Origin: Thorsellia anophelis DSM 18579
GTDB lineage: Bacteria > Pseudomonadota > Gammaproteobacteria > Enterobacterales > Thorselliaceae
NCBI RefSeq assembly: GCF_900111395.1
Contig: NZ_FOHV01000011.1
Span: forward strand, 1 to 64,000
DNA length: 64,000 nucleotides
Reading direction: 5' to 3'
Shown: positions 17,701-26,765 of the stretch, piece by piece
Position numbering within the stretch: position 1 is the stretch's first letter
How the letters are laid out: each line of letters starts with the position of its first letter
Made by a program: the position numbers and the translations under genes
Notes under the pieces: model-generated
The model's database searches: none
Seen by the model: the letters and a program-made list of their open reading frames with translations, nothing else
Told to the model about the DNA's origin: nothing

Positions 17701-18135
17701 CTATGCAATTCCCTTTTTCATATTCATTGAGTGCGATGGAGATGTTTTGGTAAATAATTCATTGAAAAAATTTAAATACTGTTTGGCACTGAAACCAAGA
17801 AGTTTGATAGTTGGTTCATCAGCAATTGGATTGGCAATCAATAATGGTCTTTTTATCAATGCTGGGTATGTTTTAAGCAAATTAACAGCATGATCAATAT
17901 TATCTAAATTCGATTTATCTGTCTCAGATAAATTACGCCATGTAGTACCACGCTTATTAATTAAGCTGTCTACGCCAATTTTTTCAATTTGGCGTTGTAA
18001 AAACTCGTCTGAAATACCATCTTTGCGGTAATCTACAAAAGTATAACCAATGTCTTGCAGTTCTAACCATGTTTTAGCTTTTTTAATTTTATCGCAATTT
18101 TTAATACCATAAATGGTAATTTTAAACTTATTCAT
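17701..18135 (-). CDS. yffB: ArsC/Spx-family reductase YffB
   Basis: A thioredoxin-fold protein of the ArsC family; YffB reduces glutathione-bound substrates in other bacteria, but its real substrate is unsettled. The N-terminal redox cysteine is in G-I-K-N-C-D-K-I-K-K-A, and R-P-L-L and G-F-S-x-x-Q-Y near 100-125 match E. coli YffB. It has 144 residues against 118: the extra part is a basic/serine tail after the conserved end. GGAGGAG is seven bases before the ATG. The stop abuts dapE. Confidence 0.92.
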   Translation of the reverse strand: MNKFKITIYGIKNCDKIKKAKTWLELQDIGYTFVDYRKDGISDEFLQRQIEKIGVDSLINKRGTTWRNLSETDKSNLDNIDHAVNLLKTYPALIKRPLLIANPIADEPTIKLLGFSAKQYLNFFNELFTKTSPSHSMNMKKGIA

Positions 18136-18166
18136 TACTCAACTCCTCCGTGAGGTTATACTCAAA

Positions 18167-18652
18167 TCAAGCATTTTGACTATTCTGCTCTGCCAAAAAA
18201 TCTAAAATAACTTGATGGTGATTGTTCGTTTTGAAATTATCAAAAACATGCATGATATGTCCATTTTCATCGATGAGAAAACTTATTCGATGAATTCCGT
18301 CATACACTTTACCCATGAATTTTTTCTCGCCCCAGACGCCATATAATTCAGCTATAGCATGGTCTTCATCTGACAGTAAGGTGAAATTGAGTTCATCACG
18401 TTCAATAAATTTAGCAAGTCGTTTGGGGGGATCTATACTAATTCCTAAAATTTCGACATCCTGCTTTTTAAAATCCTCTATAGTATCTCTAAGAGAACAA
18501 GCTTGAACAGTACAGCCTGGCGTCATTGCTTTTGGGTAAAAATAGACTAAAACCTTACGACCTAAAAAATCCGATAAATTCACGATTTCTTCTTTTTGAT
18601 TTTTCAGAGCAAAACTAGGCGCTTTATCACCTACTTCAAGCAATTTTGTCAT
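18167..18652 (-). CDS. bcp: Thioredoxin-dependent thiol peroxidase (peroxiredoxin Q)
   Basis: Reduces hydrogen peroxide and organic hydroperoxides in the cytosol. The atypical 2-Cys active site is T-P-G-C-T-V-Q-A-C-S-L-R (peroxidatic and resolving cysteines five apart). G-V-W-G-E-K-K-F-M-G-K and G-I-H-R-I-S-F-L-I match E. coli Bcp closely; 161 residues is full length. AAGGTGAG precedes the start. It lies 31 bp before yffB on the same strand and is divergent from dapA; the gcvR gene found between them in enterobacteria is missing. Confidence 0.96.
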   Translation of the reverse strand: MTKLLEVGDKAPSFALKNQKEEIVNLSDFLGRKVLVYFYPKAMTPGCTVQACSLRDTIEDFKKQDVEILGISIDPPKRLAKFIERDELNFTLLSDEDHAIAELYGVWGEKKFMGKVYDGIHRISFLIDENGHIMHVFDNFKTNNHHQVILDFLAEQNSQNA

Positions 18653-19213
18653 TTTCTCACCTTATGATTAGATATTTTTATTCACTGGATGTTTTTGTGA
18701 TTCAACATTAATTGGCTTATTTATTAATCAACTTAACTGATAAACAAATCTAAAACTGTAAATCACTATATTTAGGATATCTGTAAAAGTGAATTTATTT
18801 CACGAAAATTAGGTTTAATAAGCTTTAACTAAGCCGCCCCTATATAATTCAACTACTAAATTGTAACATATATGGCAAAGCCCACGCAAACTCAGCAAGC
18901 ATAAAGCGAATCACAAAAAAGAAATATCCGGTAAAAAAACTCATATAAATGTAAAAATAATTTCAAAAAATAAAATTATCCCTCTATTTTGTGAATTAAT
19001 TATTTTTCAAATGCTGTTTATTCATTAAAAAATGAGTTACTGCTAATATTTTTTACACACTTGTATTGTTATAAAACACAATGAGTGGGATAATCAGAAA
19101 ACTGTGGTTTACTGTTTATGTAATCATGTTTAATCAATTATTTTCACTGTAACTATCTTATTTTTTTAAATTTAACCAAATCGGCAGGTCTAGATTAGAT
19201 TTTTGGAGGTCAT
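18653..19213. other. bcp-dapA divergent intergenic region
   Basis: 561 bp of very AT-rich sequence that must hold both promoters. No classical operator was recognised. On the minus strand, 18849-18944 could encode a 31-residue, strongly hydrophobic peptide (starting M-S-F-F-T-G-Y-F-F-F), but it has no ribosome site and I treat it as unproven. Confidence 0.5.
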
Positions 19214-20113
19214 ATGTCTAACATTAAAAAGCGCTTTACTGGTAGTATCGTTGCATTAATCACCCCTATGAATGAGAAAGGTGAAATCGATCATAAGTGC
19301 CTTAAAAATTTAATTGAATATCATATTAATAGTGGTACATCTGGGATTGTAGTAGGTGGTACAACAGGTGAATCAGCTACTCTTAACCACAAAGAGAATA
19401 TTGATATTGTATTAGAAGCAATTGATCTTGCAAATGGCAGGATAGATATCATTGCAGGAACAGGCTCTAATTCTACTGCTGAAGCCATATCACTGACAGC
19501 TGGATTAAAAAACAGTTCTGTTGCAGGATGTTTAACTGTCACCCCTTATTATAACAAACCTCCTCAAGAGGGCTTGTATCAACACTTTAAAGCTATTGCA
19601 GAATCTACAGATATTCCTCAAATTTTATATAATGTACCAGGTAGAACTGCTTGTGATATGTCTGCTGAAACGGTCGCAAGACTTTCAAAAATACCAAACA
19701 TTGTATCACTTAAAGATGCAACGGGAAATCTATCGCGCTTAACAGAAATGACCCATATGATAGATCGTCCTGATTTCTCCTTTCTTTCAGGCGATGATGC
19801 ATCAGGTGTAGATTTTATTCGTTTAGGGGGTGATGGTACAATCTCGGTCACTGCTAATATCGCAGCTGCGCAAATGAGTAAAATGTATGCATTAGCACTA
19901 GAGGGTAAGTTTGATGAAGCGTATCAAATTAATGAAATTCTGCTTCCTTTGCATAAGAATCTCTTCGCAGAATCTAATCCTATTCCTGTAAAATGGGCAG
20001 CTAAAAAGCTTAATCTAATTGCAAATGATTTTTTAAGGTTACCACTTGTTCAATTATCAGATAAAGCTCAGTTGATCGTTCATCAAGCACTTGTAAATGC
20101 TAAATTAATATAA
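19214..20113 (+). CDS. dapA: 4-hydroxy-tetrahydrodipicolinate synthase
   Basis: Condenses pyruvate with aspartate semialdehyde, the first step committed to lysine and diaminopimelate. The Schiff-base lysine is in V-S-L-K-D-A-T-G-N near residue 165, the catalytic tyrosine in L-Y-N-V-P-G-R-T near 137 and threonines in G-G-T-T-G-E-S-A near 46. The 299 residues fit the family. A strong GGAGG sits four bases before the ATG. It leads dapA-bamC-purC, an order shared with E. coli. Confidence 0.97.
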   Translation: MSNIKKRFTGSIVALITPMNEKGEIDHKCLKNLIEYHINSGTSGIVVGGTTGESATLNHKENIDIVLEAIDLANGRIDIIAGTGSNSTAEAISLTAGLKNSSVAGCLTVTPYYNKPPQEGLYQHFKAIAESTDIPQILYNVPGRTACDMSAETVARLSKIPNIVSLKDATGNLSRLTEMTHMIDRPDFSFLSGDDASGVDFIRLGGDGTISVTANIAAAQMSKMYALALEGKFDEAYQINEILLPLHKNLFAESNPIPVKWAAKKLNLIANDFLRLPLVQLSDKAQLIVHQALVNAKLI

Positions 20114-20173
20114 ATTGTTCAAACATATCACACTATAAATAAATTTTGCCTTTTAATCATAAGAGTTAAAAAC

Positions 20174-20854
20174 ATGAATAAAGCGTCATTAAAAATATTA
20201 TCAATAGCAGCAAGTGTATTAGTTATCACTGGCTGTTCAAAAGATACCAGTTTCACAAAAGAAGTAAGAGGGCCTGATGATTATTTATATGTTACATCGC
20301 CTAAAGAATTAAACATACCGCCATCAATCGCATTACCGCCTCAAAATGGTGATTTTGAAATTGCTTTGCCTGCTAAAGATGGTAATCTTGGACGTGATAT
20401 TGACATTACTCCTCCTAATGTCGGTTTAACATCAGTTGAAGATCAAGAACAAACCAAATTTGCCCAAGATGAACTATCAAGTGGCCTATATCAAGAATCA
20501 ATTACAGTATCAAGTGGAACTGATGAAACTAGCCTCCCGATAGTTTTGCTCAATACCAATTTTTCACAAGCATGGGGCATTTTGACAACAAACCTCAGTC
20601 AGCTTGGATTTGAAATATTAGAACAAAATCAGACAAATGGTTCTATGAAAGTTGAATATAAAGGCCTATCTTCTTCTGAATTACAATCCTTAGGTGCAGT
20701 TGAGTTTTTATTACCTGAAGGAGTCTATTTAATACAGGTTGGTGATTTAAATACTCAAACTTCGATACAACTAAGAAATGAGAAAAATACCTATCTGACA
20801 CAATCTCAAAATGATGCTTTATCTGAATTGTTGCAAAAAATCGTCAATAACTAA
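20174..20854 (+). CDS. bamC: Outer-membrane assembly lipoprotein BamC, shortened
   Basis: An accessory lipoprotein of the BAM complex that folds outer-membrane proteins. A lipoprotein signal ends in V-I-T-G-C with the acylated cysteine at residue 21. An unstructured proline-rich stretch (L-N-I-P-P-S-I-A-L-P-P) corresponds to the BamD-binding N-terminal part, then one helix-grip-like domain (about residues 120-226). E. coli BamC has 344 residues and two such domains; here the second is missing. Sequence similarity beyond the N-terminal features is modest, and the dapA-bamC-purC position supports the call. Confidence 0.85.
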   Translation: MNKASLKILSIAASVLVITGCSKDTSFTKEVRGPDDYLYVTSPKELNIPPSIALPPQNGDFEIALPAKDGNLGRDIDITPPNVGLTSVEDQEQTKFAQDELSSGLYQESITVSSGTDETSLPIVLLNTNFSQAWGILTTNLSQLGFEILEQNQTNGSMKVEYKGLSSSELQSLGAVEFLLPEGVYLIQVGDLNTQTSIQLRNEKNTYLTQSQNDALSELLQKIVNN

Positions 20855-20946
20855 TATTGATGTATTATCTAATTGACACCTATTTCACATGTATAGATAC
20901 CTAAATCTATATGCATATTTAACGAGTCTATAGTAAGAGTTTTAAG

Positions 20947-21657
20947 ATGAAAAAAATCAATGAATTATATCGAGGAAAAGCTAAAACTGTTCATACAACT
21001 GAAGATCCTAATTTGCTCATTTTAGAATTTAGAAATGACACTTCAGCGCTCGATGGAGAAAGAATTGAGCAATTTGATCGTAAGGGAATGATAAATAATA
21101 AGTTTAATCATTTCATTATGACTAAATTAAGTGAAGCGGGCATAAAAACACAACTAGTCAGCATGATAAGTGATACTGAAAGCTTAGTAAAAAAACTAGA
21201 TATGGTACCTGTTGAATGTGTCATACGTAATCGTGCAGCCGGTTCACTTGTTAGAAGATTAGGTGTTGAAGAAGGAATAGCACTTTCACCGCCTCTTTTT
21301 GATTTATTCTTGAAAAATGATGCTTTACATGATCCAATGGTTAACGAGTCTTACTGCGAAACATTTGGTTGGGTCAATCAAGAGAATCTAGCTCAAATGA
21401 AAACCATTTCATACAAGGTTAATGAAATCTTAAGTGAGCTTTTTAAACAAGCTGGGCTAATTTTGGTTGATTTTAAACTTGAATTTGGACTTTTTGATGG
21501 AGAAGTTGTGCTTGGAGATGAGTTTTCACCTGATGGATGCCGTCTTTGGGATGTAGAAACATTAGAAAAAATGGATAAAGACCGTTTTAGGCAACATCTT
21601 GGAGGTGTTATTGAAGCCTATGAAGCAGTAGCTAAGCGCTTAGGCGTAGAACTTTAA
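20947..21657 (+). CDS. purC: SAICAR synthetase
   Basis: Joins CAIR and aspartate in purine synthesis using ATP. The E. coli-like short form (236 residues) begins [10 protein letters not shown] and contains the family signatures [12 protein letters not shown] and L-V-D-F-K-L-E-F-G, then [18 protein letters not shown] is seven bases before the ATG. It follows bamC as in E. coli. No PurR box was recognised upstream. Confidence 0.97.
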   Translation: MKKINELYRGKAKTVHTTEDPNLLILEFRNDTSALDGERIEQFDRKGMINNKFNHFIMTKLSEAGIKTQLVSMISDTESLVKKLDMVPVECVIRNRAAGSLVRRLGVEEGIALSPPLFDLFLKNDALHDPMVNESYCETFGWVNQENLAQMKTISYKVNEILSELFKQAGLILVDFKLEFGLFDGEVVLGDEFSPDGCRLWDVETLEKMDKDRFRQHLGGVIEAYEAVAKRLGVEL

Positions 21658-21716
21658 TCCAAAAAAATTAACTGGAACATTTTTAATACTTTTGTACTGT
21701 ATGTAGGAGTCTTGAA

Positions 21717-22247
21717 TTGAAAAAAACAGCTTTTATCTTAATTGATTTGCAAAATGACTATTTAGAAGGCGGGCTTTTTCCTCTTTATAATACTAAAGCA
21801 GTGATCGAACAGAACCTAAAGGTTATTGATTTTGCTAAACAAACTCAAAATGAAGTTGTTCACATTCAGCATGTTGCTGATCCAGCTATGGGAATTGCGC
21901 CTTTTTTTAATGAAGGAAGTGAAGGCGTGAAAATTACCAATGATATTTTATCCGCAGCACCTGATAGTAAAATAATCATTAAACATTTTGCTGATAGCTT
22001 TGAACAAACCGAATTAGATAATTGGTTAAAAGAAAACAAAATCGAACGTATAGTATTGTCTGGTATGATGACGCAAAATTGCGTTACTCATACAGCATTG
22101 TCAAAACATGCGGAAAAATATGAAATTGTGGTTTTATCTGATGCATGTACGACTGTTAGTGAAATACTTCACTTAATAGCCCTACACGCTATCTCACCTA
22201 GAGTAAAAATAGAAACACTTGACTCTTTTATTGCCCAAGAATCTTGA
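21717..22247 (+). CDS. Isochorismatase-family cysteine hydrolase
   Basis: A cytosolic hydrolase of the isochorismatase-like fold. The catalytic triad fits I-D-L-Q-N-D-Y (Asp near 9), K-H-F-A-D-S-F (Lys near 91) and M-M-T-Q-N-C-V-T-H-T (Cys near 120). Members cleave nicotinamide, isochorismate or other amide/vinyl-ether substrates; this one cannot be assigned. The start is TTG at 21717, chosen because AGGAG lies about seven bases upstream and no ATG fits. It sits 59 bp after purC and ends the run with a terminator. Confidence 0.88.
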   Translation: MKKTAFILIDLQNDYLEGGLFPLYNTKAVIEQNLKVIDFAKQTQNEVVHIQHVADPAMGIAPFFNEGSEGVKITNDILSAAPDSKIIIKHFADSFEQTELDNWLKENKIERIVLSGMMTQNCVTHTALSKHAEKYEIVVLSDACTTVSEILHLIALHAISPRVKIETLDSFIAQES

Positions 22248-22285
22248 TGTTTTTAGATTAAATTATTATCCAATCAATATTTAAG

Positions 22286-22308
22286 CGGCCTCTATTTGAG
22301 GTCGTTTT
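22286..22308 (+). terminator. Rho-independent terminator
   Basis: CGGCCTC (22286-22292) pairs with GAGGTCG (22298-22304), one G-T pair, then TTTT. It closes the dapA-bamC-purC-hydrolase run. Confidence 0.75.
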
Positions 22309-22718
22309 GTTATTTATGCTGTAAAACTTTGCCTCAATTAATGCCATGTGACTGACAGTGGCTATGCACTTATTATACGAATCCACGATAAAAACTTACT
22401 TCCTTACAATTTATGACCCATGCTAGAGTTATTGGCGCGCTTTGCTAATAATCATGTTCAGTAATATATGGGCTGTCATGACGAAGTTATCAACCCACTA
22501 GCCATAAGACTATTCAGTAAGCTAGGTATCGATAAATTTAGCAAGTTATTCTTCTATGAAGGAGCACGTTGACTGTTTAGAGTGTTTCCTCATATACATA
22601 GACATAGACATAGGCATTAGCAATAATGATGAATTAAATTCACATCTCCTCTACCCTAAAATACTAGGTTTCCGAACCCCTAATTTTTATCCACATGCAT
22701 ATATCATTCACTAACTTA
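22309..22718. other. Gene-free stretch before the first hipBA module
   Basis: No gene can be supported. Bases 22440-22570 can be read as interrupted protein-like pieces on the plus strand, probably gene debris that I cannot identify. A lone TTATCCACA nonamer is at 22688-22696. Confidence 0.4.
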
Positions 22719-22771
22719 AAAGTAAATTAAAATTAACTTTAATACAATTAAGGTTAATTTTAATTTACTTT
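22719..22771. promoter_or_regulatory. 19-bp perfect inverted repeat, likely HipB-type operator
   Basis: AAAGTAAATTAAAATTAAC (22719-22737) is the exact complement of 22753-22771. Two further copies of the half-site TAATTTAAGTAAA lie between 22816 and 22860, up to the hipB ribosome site. Repeated half-sites before an XRE antitoxin gene fit autorepression. Confidence 0.65.
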
Positions 22772-22872
22772 GACTGATTTAATCTTTAAAATATTAAGAA
22801 TAAATGAAGTGAAAATTAATTTAAGTAAAATATTATTTACCTTAACCTAATTTAAGTAAAGGATAATTTACC

Positions 22873-23208
22873 ATGAAAAATAATAACCATAAAATTAGCC
22901 TCATCCCAGCTGCTGCATTACAACACTTTGCAACATTACTCAATATCGCTAGAAAAGAGAAAAATTTCACAATCGAAGATCTATGTTCACGAGTTAACAC
23001 ATCGAAACCAACGATGATAAAAATTCTTAAAGGAGACTCGACTGTTAAAATAGGTAATTATTTTGAGACAGCATGGATTTTAGATGTTCCCTTGTTTGAA
23101 CCAGAACCAGGAAGATTTGCTGAAAAAAAACGCATAATGGAAAAAATTGATGCTCTTTTGCCTGCTAGAATTTTGCCCAAAAAGGAGATCATTGATGACA
23201 ATTTCTAA
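22873..23208 (+). CDS. HipB-like XRE antitoxin (first module)
   Basis: A 111-residue helix-turn-helix protein: the recognition region is F-T-I-E-D-L-C-S-R-V-N-T-S-K-P-T-M-I-K (about residues 36-54), followed by a C-terminal L-F-E-P-E segment as in HipB relatives. In HipBA modules it represses its own operon and binds the HipA kinase. AAAGGA precedes the ATG. Its last 14 bp overlap the hipA start. The partner hipA is frameshifted. Confidence 0.85.
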   Translation: MKNNNHKISLIPAAALQHFATLLNIARKEKNFTIEDLCSRVNTSKPTMIKILKGDSTVKIGNYFETAWILDVPLFEPEPGRFAEKKRIMEKIDALLPARILPKKEIIDDNF

Positions 23209-24467
23209 TCAAAACTGCTATGTATGGAAATGGTTGAGTAATCAATCTAGCCCAGTCATTTGTGGTAGGCTTGATATAGATGCTTTAGGGAATCAATCTT
23301 TTACTTATGGTTCATCTTATTTGCATAGGGAAGATGCTGAGTCAATATACATTGATGAACTTCCTCTTAGACAAGGAATACAATACCCAATCAAAGGAAT
23401 GAGAATATTTTCATGCTTGCGAGATGCTGCACCAGACGCCTGGGGCAGACGTGTTATTAATAGCCAGTTAATGGGCCGGCAGTTTAATGGTTATCTTGAT
23501 GAAATTGCATATTTTTTACATTCCGCATCTGATAGGATAGGTGTATTAGATTTTCAGTCTTCAGCAACACAATACATTCCAAGAAAAGCCGATTCAGCCA
23601 CACTAGAAGAATTACTTAATGCAGCAGATATTATTTCTGAAGGTAAACCCATTTCATCAGATTTAGACAATGCTTTAATGCATGGCACATCTCTTGGAGG
23701 TTCTAGACCTAAAGCAATGATAACAGATGGCAATAAAAATACATCGCTAAATTTTCGGCATCTAACGATAGTTACGAAATAGTAAAATCTGAATATATTG
23801 CAATGCGACTTGCTTCTATTGCTGGTATATCAGTTGCTGAAATCAAATATATTAAAACCTTAGGTAAAGATGTTTTACTGGTTGAGCGCTTTGATAGATT
23901 ACATCACGAAAGCGCGTGGTATCGTCGCCCTGTTGTATCTGGATTGACTGTTCTTAACTTAGATGAAAATTGGGCTAGGGAAGCTTCCTATTTGGCTCTT
24001 ATTGCGCAAATAAAAAAAAATGGAGTAAACTTTCAATTCGATAGTATTGAATAATTAAACGTATGGTCTTTAATGTATTAATAGGCAATACAGACGATCA
24101 TGCAAGAAATCACGCATTTTTTATTCTAAATGACAAGATTTCCCTAACGCCAGCCTATGATATTTGTCCTCAAAATAGGATAGGTGGAGAGGCAAGCCAT
24201 GGTATGATGCTCAGTATGAATAATAATCTATCCTTAATAACTTTATGCTTATCTTCTTCTGAGTATTTCAATATTTCTAAATCACAAGCTGAAAAAATCA
24301 TCATAGATTTGATAGACGTTATAATTAAAAATTTTGATGCTATATGTGACGAAATCAATACCTCAGAAGTGACACGGAAATTACTTTTTCAACGCGTTAT
24401 ATTAAATAACTATATATTTAATGGTTGTGAATGGATAGGCCAACATTTTAAATTAATCAATAAGTAA
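23195..24467 (+). pseudogene. HipA-type kinase toxin, broken by two single-base deletions
   Basis: The start (ATG 23195, AAGGAG upstream) gives a normal HipA N-terminus with L-R-D-A-A-P-D-A-W-G-R-R and the S-L-G-G-S-R-P-K-A nucleotide loop. At the A run 23735-23739 one base is missing: restoring it gives K-Y-I-A-K-F-S-A-S-N-D-S-Y-E. At about 24051 one T is missing: restoring it gives I-E-L-I-K-R-M-V-F-N. The third piece keeps the catalytic G-N-T-D-D-H-A-R-N-H and L-T-P-A-Y-D-I-C. Both lesions are single-base deletions, one in a homopolymer, so true decay and a sequencing error both remain possible. Confidence 0.88.
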
Positions 24468-24853
24468 GGAACTAGTTGTTTAATGATTTGTAATAGCGAT
24501 AGTGTGATCTTTGTAGGATATCGTCGTTAGCATTTAACTAAAAAATCACGCTAAGCAGAAAATACCCAAAGAATTAATAGCATATGTATTTACAAAAAGG
24601 TTTATCTAGAAATTAAAGCCCGCCTACAGCTTGTGAAAAATGGGGTATATCAATACAAATTGGAAGCAAGCAACGTGTCAATTTATAGTAATGTTTAGTA
24701 TTCGTTTTGGTAATTTACCTTTAAATGAAAATAGCAAATACACAGAATTATTTACAGGGTCAATTATTTTCTGAATAATAAGATGGTCTACATTTTAGAC
24801 CATCTTATTAATTTAATAACTACAGTTAATTCTATTGTGATTAATGCTGCGCA
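24468..24853. other. Gene-free stretch between hipA remnant and sohB
   Basis: No gene supported. Short protein-like pieces around 24600-24690 are interrupted and unidentified. It ends in the hairpin described separately. Confidence 0.4.
24776..24810. terminator. 14-bp perfect hairpin, possible terminator of sohB
   Basis: TAATAAGATGGTCT (24776-24789) pairs fully with 24797-24810 around a seven-base loop, 43 bp beyond the sohB stop. The U tract is weak on both strands. Confidence 0.5.
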
Positions 24854-26071
24854 TTAGATCTGAGGACGTTGATTATTCTGCCAGATTGTCAAAAAAGAGT
24901 TTATCAACGACTGGCTAGCACTTTTTGTTACTCTTTCAGTTACGCTCTTTTTTGTAACATACTTAACATTTAGTACTTTATTAGTTTTATATAACGATTT
25001 TAAATAATCATCACTGGTAGAAATTTCATCAACTAGTCCTTTTTCTTTAGCAACACTACCATACCAATGCTCGCCTGTTGCAACACTTTCAATATCTAAA
25101 CTTGGGCGTTGTTCTGCTACAAATTGCTTAAATAAATCGTGTGTTTCATTAAGCTCTTGCCTAAATTTTTCTCTACCCTCTTCGGTGTTTTCACCAAATA
25201 GCGTTAGCGTCCTTTTAAAAGCACCCGCTGTATGAAGTTCAACATCTATTTCGTTCTTTTTAAGTAATCGATGAAAATTAGGAACCTGAGCAACGACTCC
25301 AATCGATCCTATGATAGCAAAAGGCGCAGCAACAATTTTATCAGCAACACACGCCATCATATATCCACCTGAAGCTGCAACCTTATCAACAATAGCAATA
25401 AGAGGTATGTTTGCCTGCTTAATTCGAGCTAGTTGAGATGCAGCTAAACCATAGCCATGCACCACTCCTCCTGGGCTCGTTAACCTGATAACAATCTGAT
25501 CTTTTTCAGATGCAATACTAAGTACAGCAGTGATCTCTTCTCGTAATGCTTTCACTTCTTTAGCGTCCATCCCACCATCAAAATCTAAAACAAAAACACA
25601 TGATTTTTCTTGTGAATGACTAGCCGATTTCTCTTGATTTGTTTCAGTATTATCTTCACTCATCTCAATTTGAGGTTCGTTAGTCGAATTTTCAAGTTTA
25701 TCGGTTGATTCATGTTCTTGGGTAAGTGCGATTTCTGAACGTTCAAGCAGATCTGATGAATCATTTTTTTTATTTTGCTTAGCTAGTTTTTTTTGTTCTT
25801 TAGCTAAATTTTTTTCATTCTTACGTTTTTCTTTCTCTTCTTGCTTAAGCTTTTTTTCCCAGATTTTTTGTTCAGAAGGATTCATTAGGATTGACTGCAT
25901 CATCTTAGCAGTATCATCATACTGTTCACTCAAATCAGTAACTTGAATCTGTCCTTTCGCTGTATTATTTTTTTGTCTTAACCCAACAATCAAAGTTAAA
26001 ATTACTGCAATCGCAGCCACAACTGTTAATGTTTGAGCCAAAAATAGTCCAAAATGTGCTAAATATTCCAT
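24854..26071 (-). CDS. sohB: Inner-membrane S49 protease SohB
   Basis: A membrane-anchored serine protease of the signal peptide peptidase A family. One N-terminal membrane segment (about residues 6-32), then a 130-residue lysine/glutamate-rich linker, then the S49 fold with the catalytic serine in V-A-A-S-G-G-Y-M-M-A and the general-base lysine in A-G-A-F-K-R-T-L-T. At 405 residues it is about 55 longer than E. coli SohB (349), the surplus lying in the charged linker. AGAGG precedes the start. It is downstream of the riboflavin operon, separated by a terminator. Confidence 0.94.
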   Translation of the reverse strand: MEYLAHFGLFLAQTLTVVAAIAVILTLIVGLRQKNNTAKGQIQVTDLSEQYDDTAKMMQSILMNPSEQKIWEKKLKQEEKEKRKNEKNLAKEQKKLAKQNKKNDSSDLLERSEIALTQEHESTDKLENSTNEPQIEMSEDNTETNQEKSASHSQEKSCVFVLDFDGGMDAKEVKALREEITAVLSIASEKDQIVIRLTSPGGVVHGYGLAASQLARIKQANIPLIAIVDKVAASGGYMMACVADKIVAAPFAIIGSIGVVAQVPNFHRLLKKNEIDVELHTAGAFKRTLTLFGENTEEGREKFRQELNETHDLFKQFVAEQRPSLDIESVATGEHWYGSVAKEKGLVDEISTSDDYLKSLYKTNKVLNVKYVTKKSVTERVTKSASQSLINSFLTIWQNNQRPQI

Positions 26072-26090
26072 ATTACCTCTAGTGTTCTAA

Positions 26091-26126
26091 CAAAAAAATA
26101 AAGCGTTATGCTAATAACGCTTTATT
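26091..26126 (-). terminator. Rho-independent terminator of the riboflavin operon
   Basis: A 12-bp stem (26097-26108 with 26115-26126) and six-base loop. On the minus strand it is followed by seven T residues, 54 bp beyond the ribH stop. Confidence 0.88.
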
Positions 26127-26179
26127 AAATGATTAACTGCAATTGATGCATGATCATACATCAAAAAAAGAGCATTTGT

Positions 26180-26662
26180 TTATAATTTCTTAAATATATT
26201 TGCCATTTCAATTGCAGTAACGGCTGCTTCCCAACCTTTATTACCAGCTTTTGTGCCAGCTCTTTCAATCGCTTGCTCAATAGAATCTGTTGTTAATACA
26301 CCAAAAATAATTGGCACTTCAGTTTGCATGCTCGCTTGAGCGACTCCTTTTGCTGCTTCATTGCAGACATAATCAAAATGAGGTGTAGATCCTCTTATCA
26401 CCGCCCCAAGTGTAATCACTGCATCATATTTTTTGGAAGCTGCTAATTTTTTAGCTACGAGCGGTATTTCAAAAGCGCCCGGAACAAAACTGATTGTCAC
26501 ATCACTTGCAAGTACACCATGACGGACCAATCCATCTTTAGCACCATCTAATAAGCGCATTGTAATAAAATCATTAAATCGACCGACAACAATTGCTATT
26601 TTTAATCCAGTTGCAATTAAATCACCTTCAATATAATTAAATGTATTTGTATTAGTACTCAT
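26180..26662 (-). CDS. ribH: 6,7-dimethyl-8-ribityllumazine synthase
   Basis: Makes the lumazine precursor of riboflavin from the RibA/RibD branch product and dihydroxybutanone phosphate. Family motifs are visible: [31 protein letters not shown] with the catalytic histidine, and G-W-E-A-A near the end. 160 residues is the normal subunit length. AGGAG is five bases before the ATG. Last gene of the rib operon. Confidence 0.97.
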   Translation of the reverse strand: MSTNTNTFNYIEGDLIATGLKIAIVVGRFNDFITMRLLDGAKDGLVRHGVLASDVTISFVPGAFEIPLVAKKLAASKKYDAVITLGAVIRGSTPHFDYVCNEAAKGVAQASMQTEVPIIFGVLTTDSIEQAIERAGTKAGNKGWEAAVTAIEMANIFKKL

Positions 26663-26765
26663 AAAAACTCCTTAGTGAAAATTAAAATTTACCCATTGTT
26701 CGTAGCGTTAAGATCATGCTTCAAATTAATTTAATACTTTTATTCAAAAACCAAAATGTTGAATA

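Noticed and set aside
17701-18135. Calling the ArsC-fold protein an arsenate reductase partner of the ArsB pump
   Set aside because: Its motifs and dapE linkage match YffB, not arsenate reductases of ars operons.
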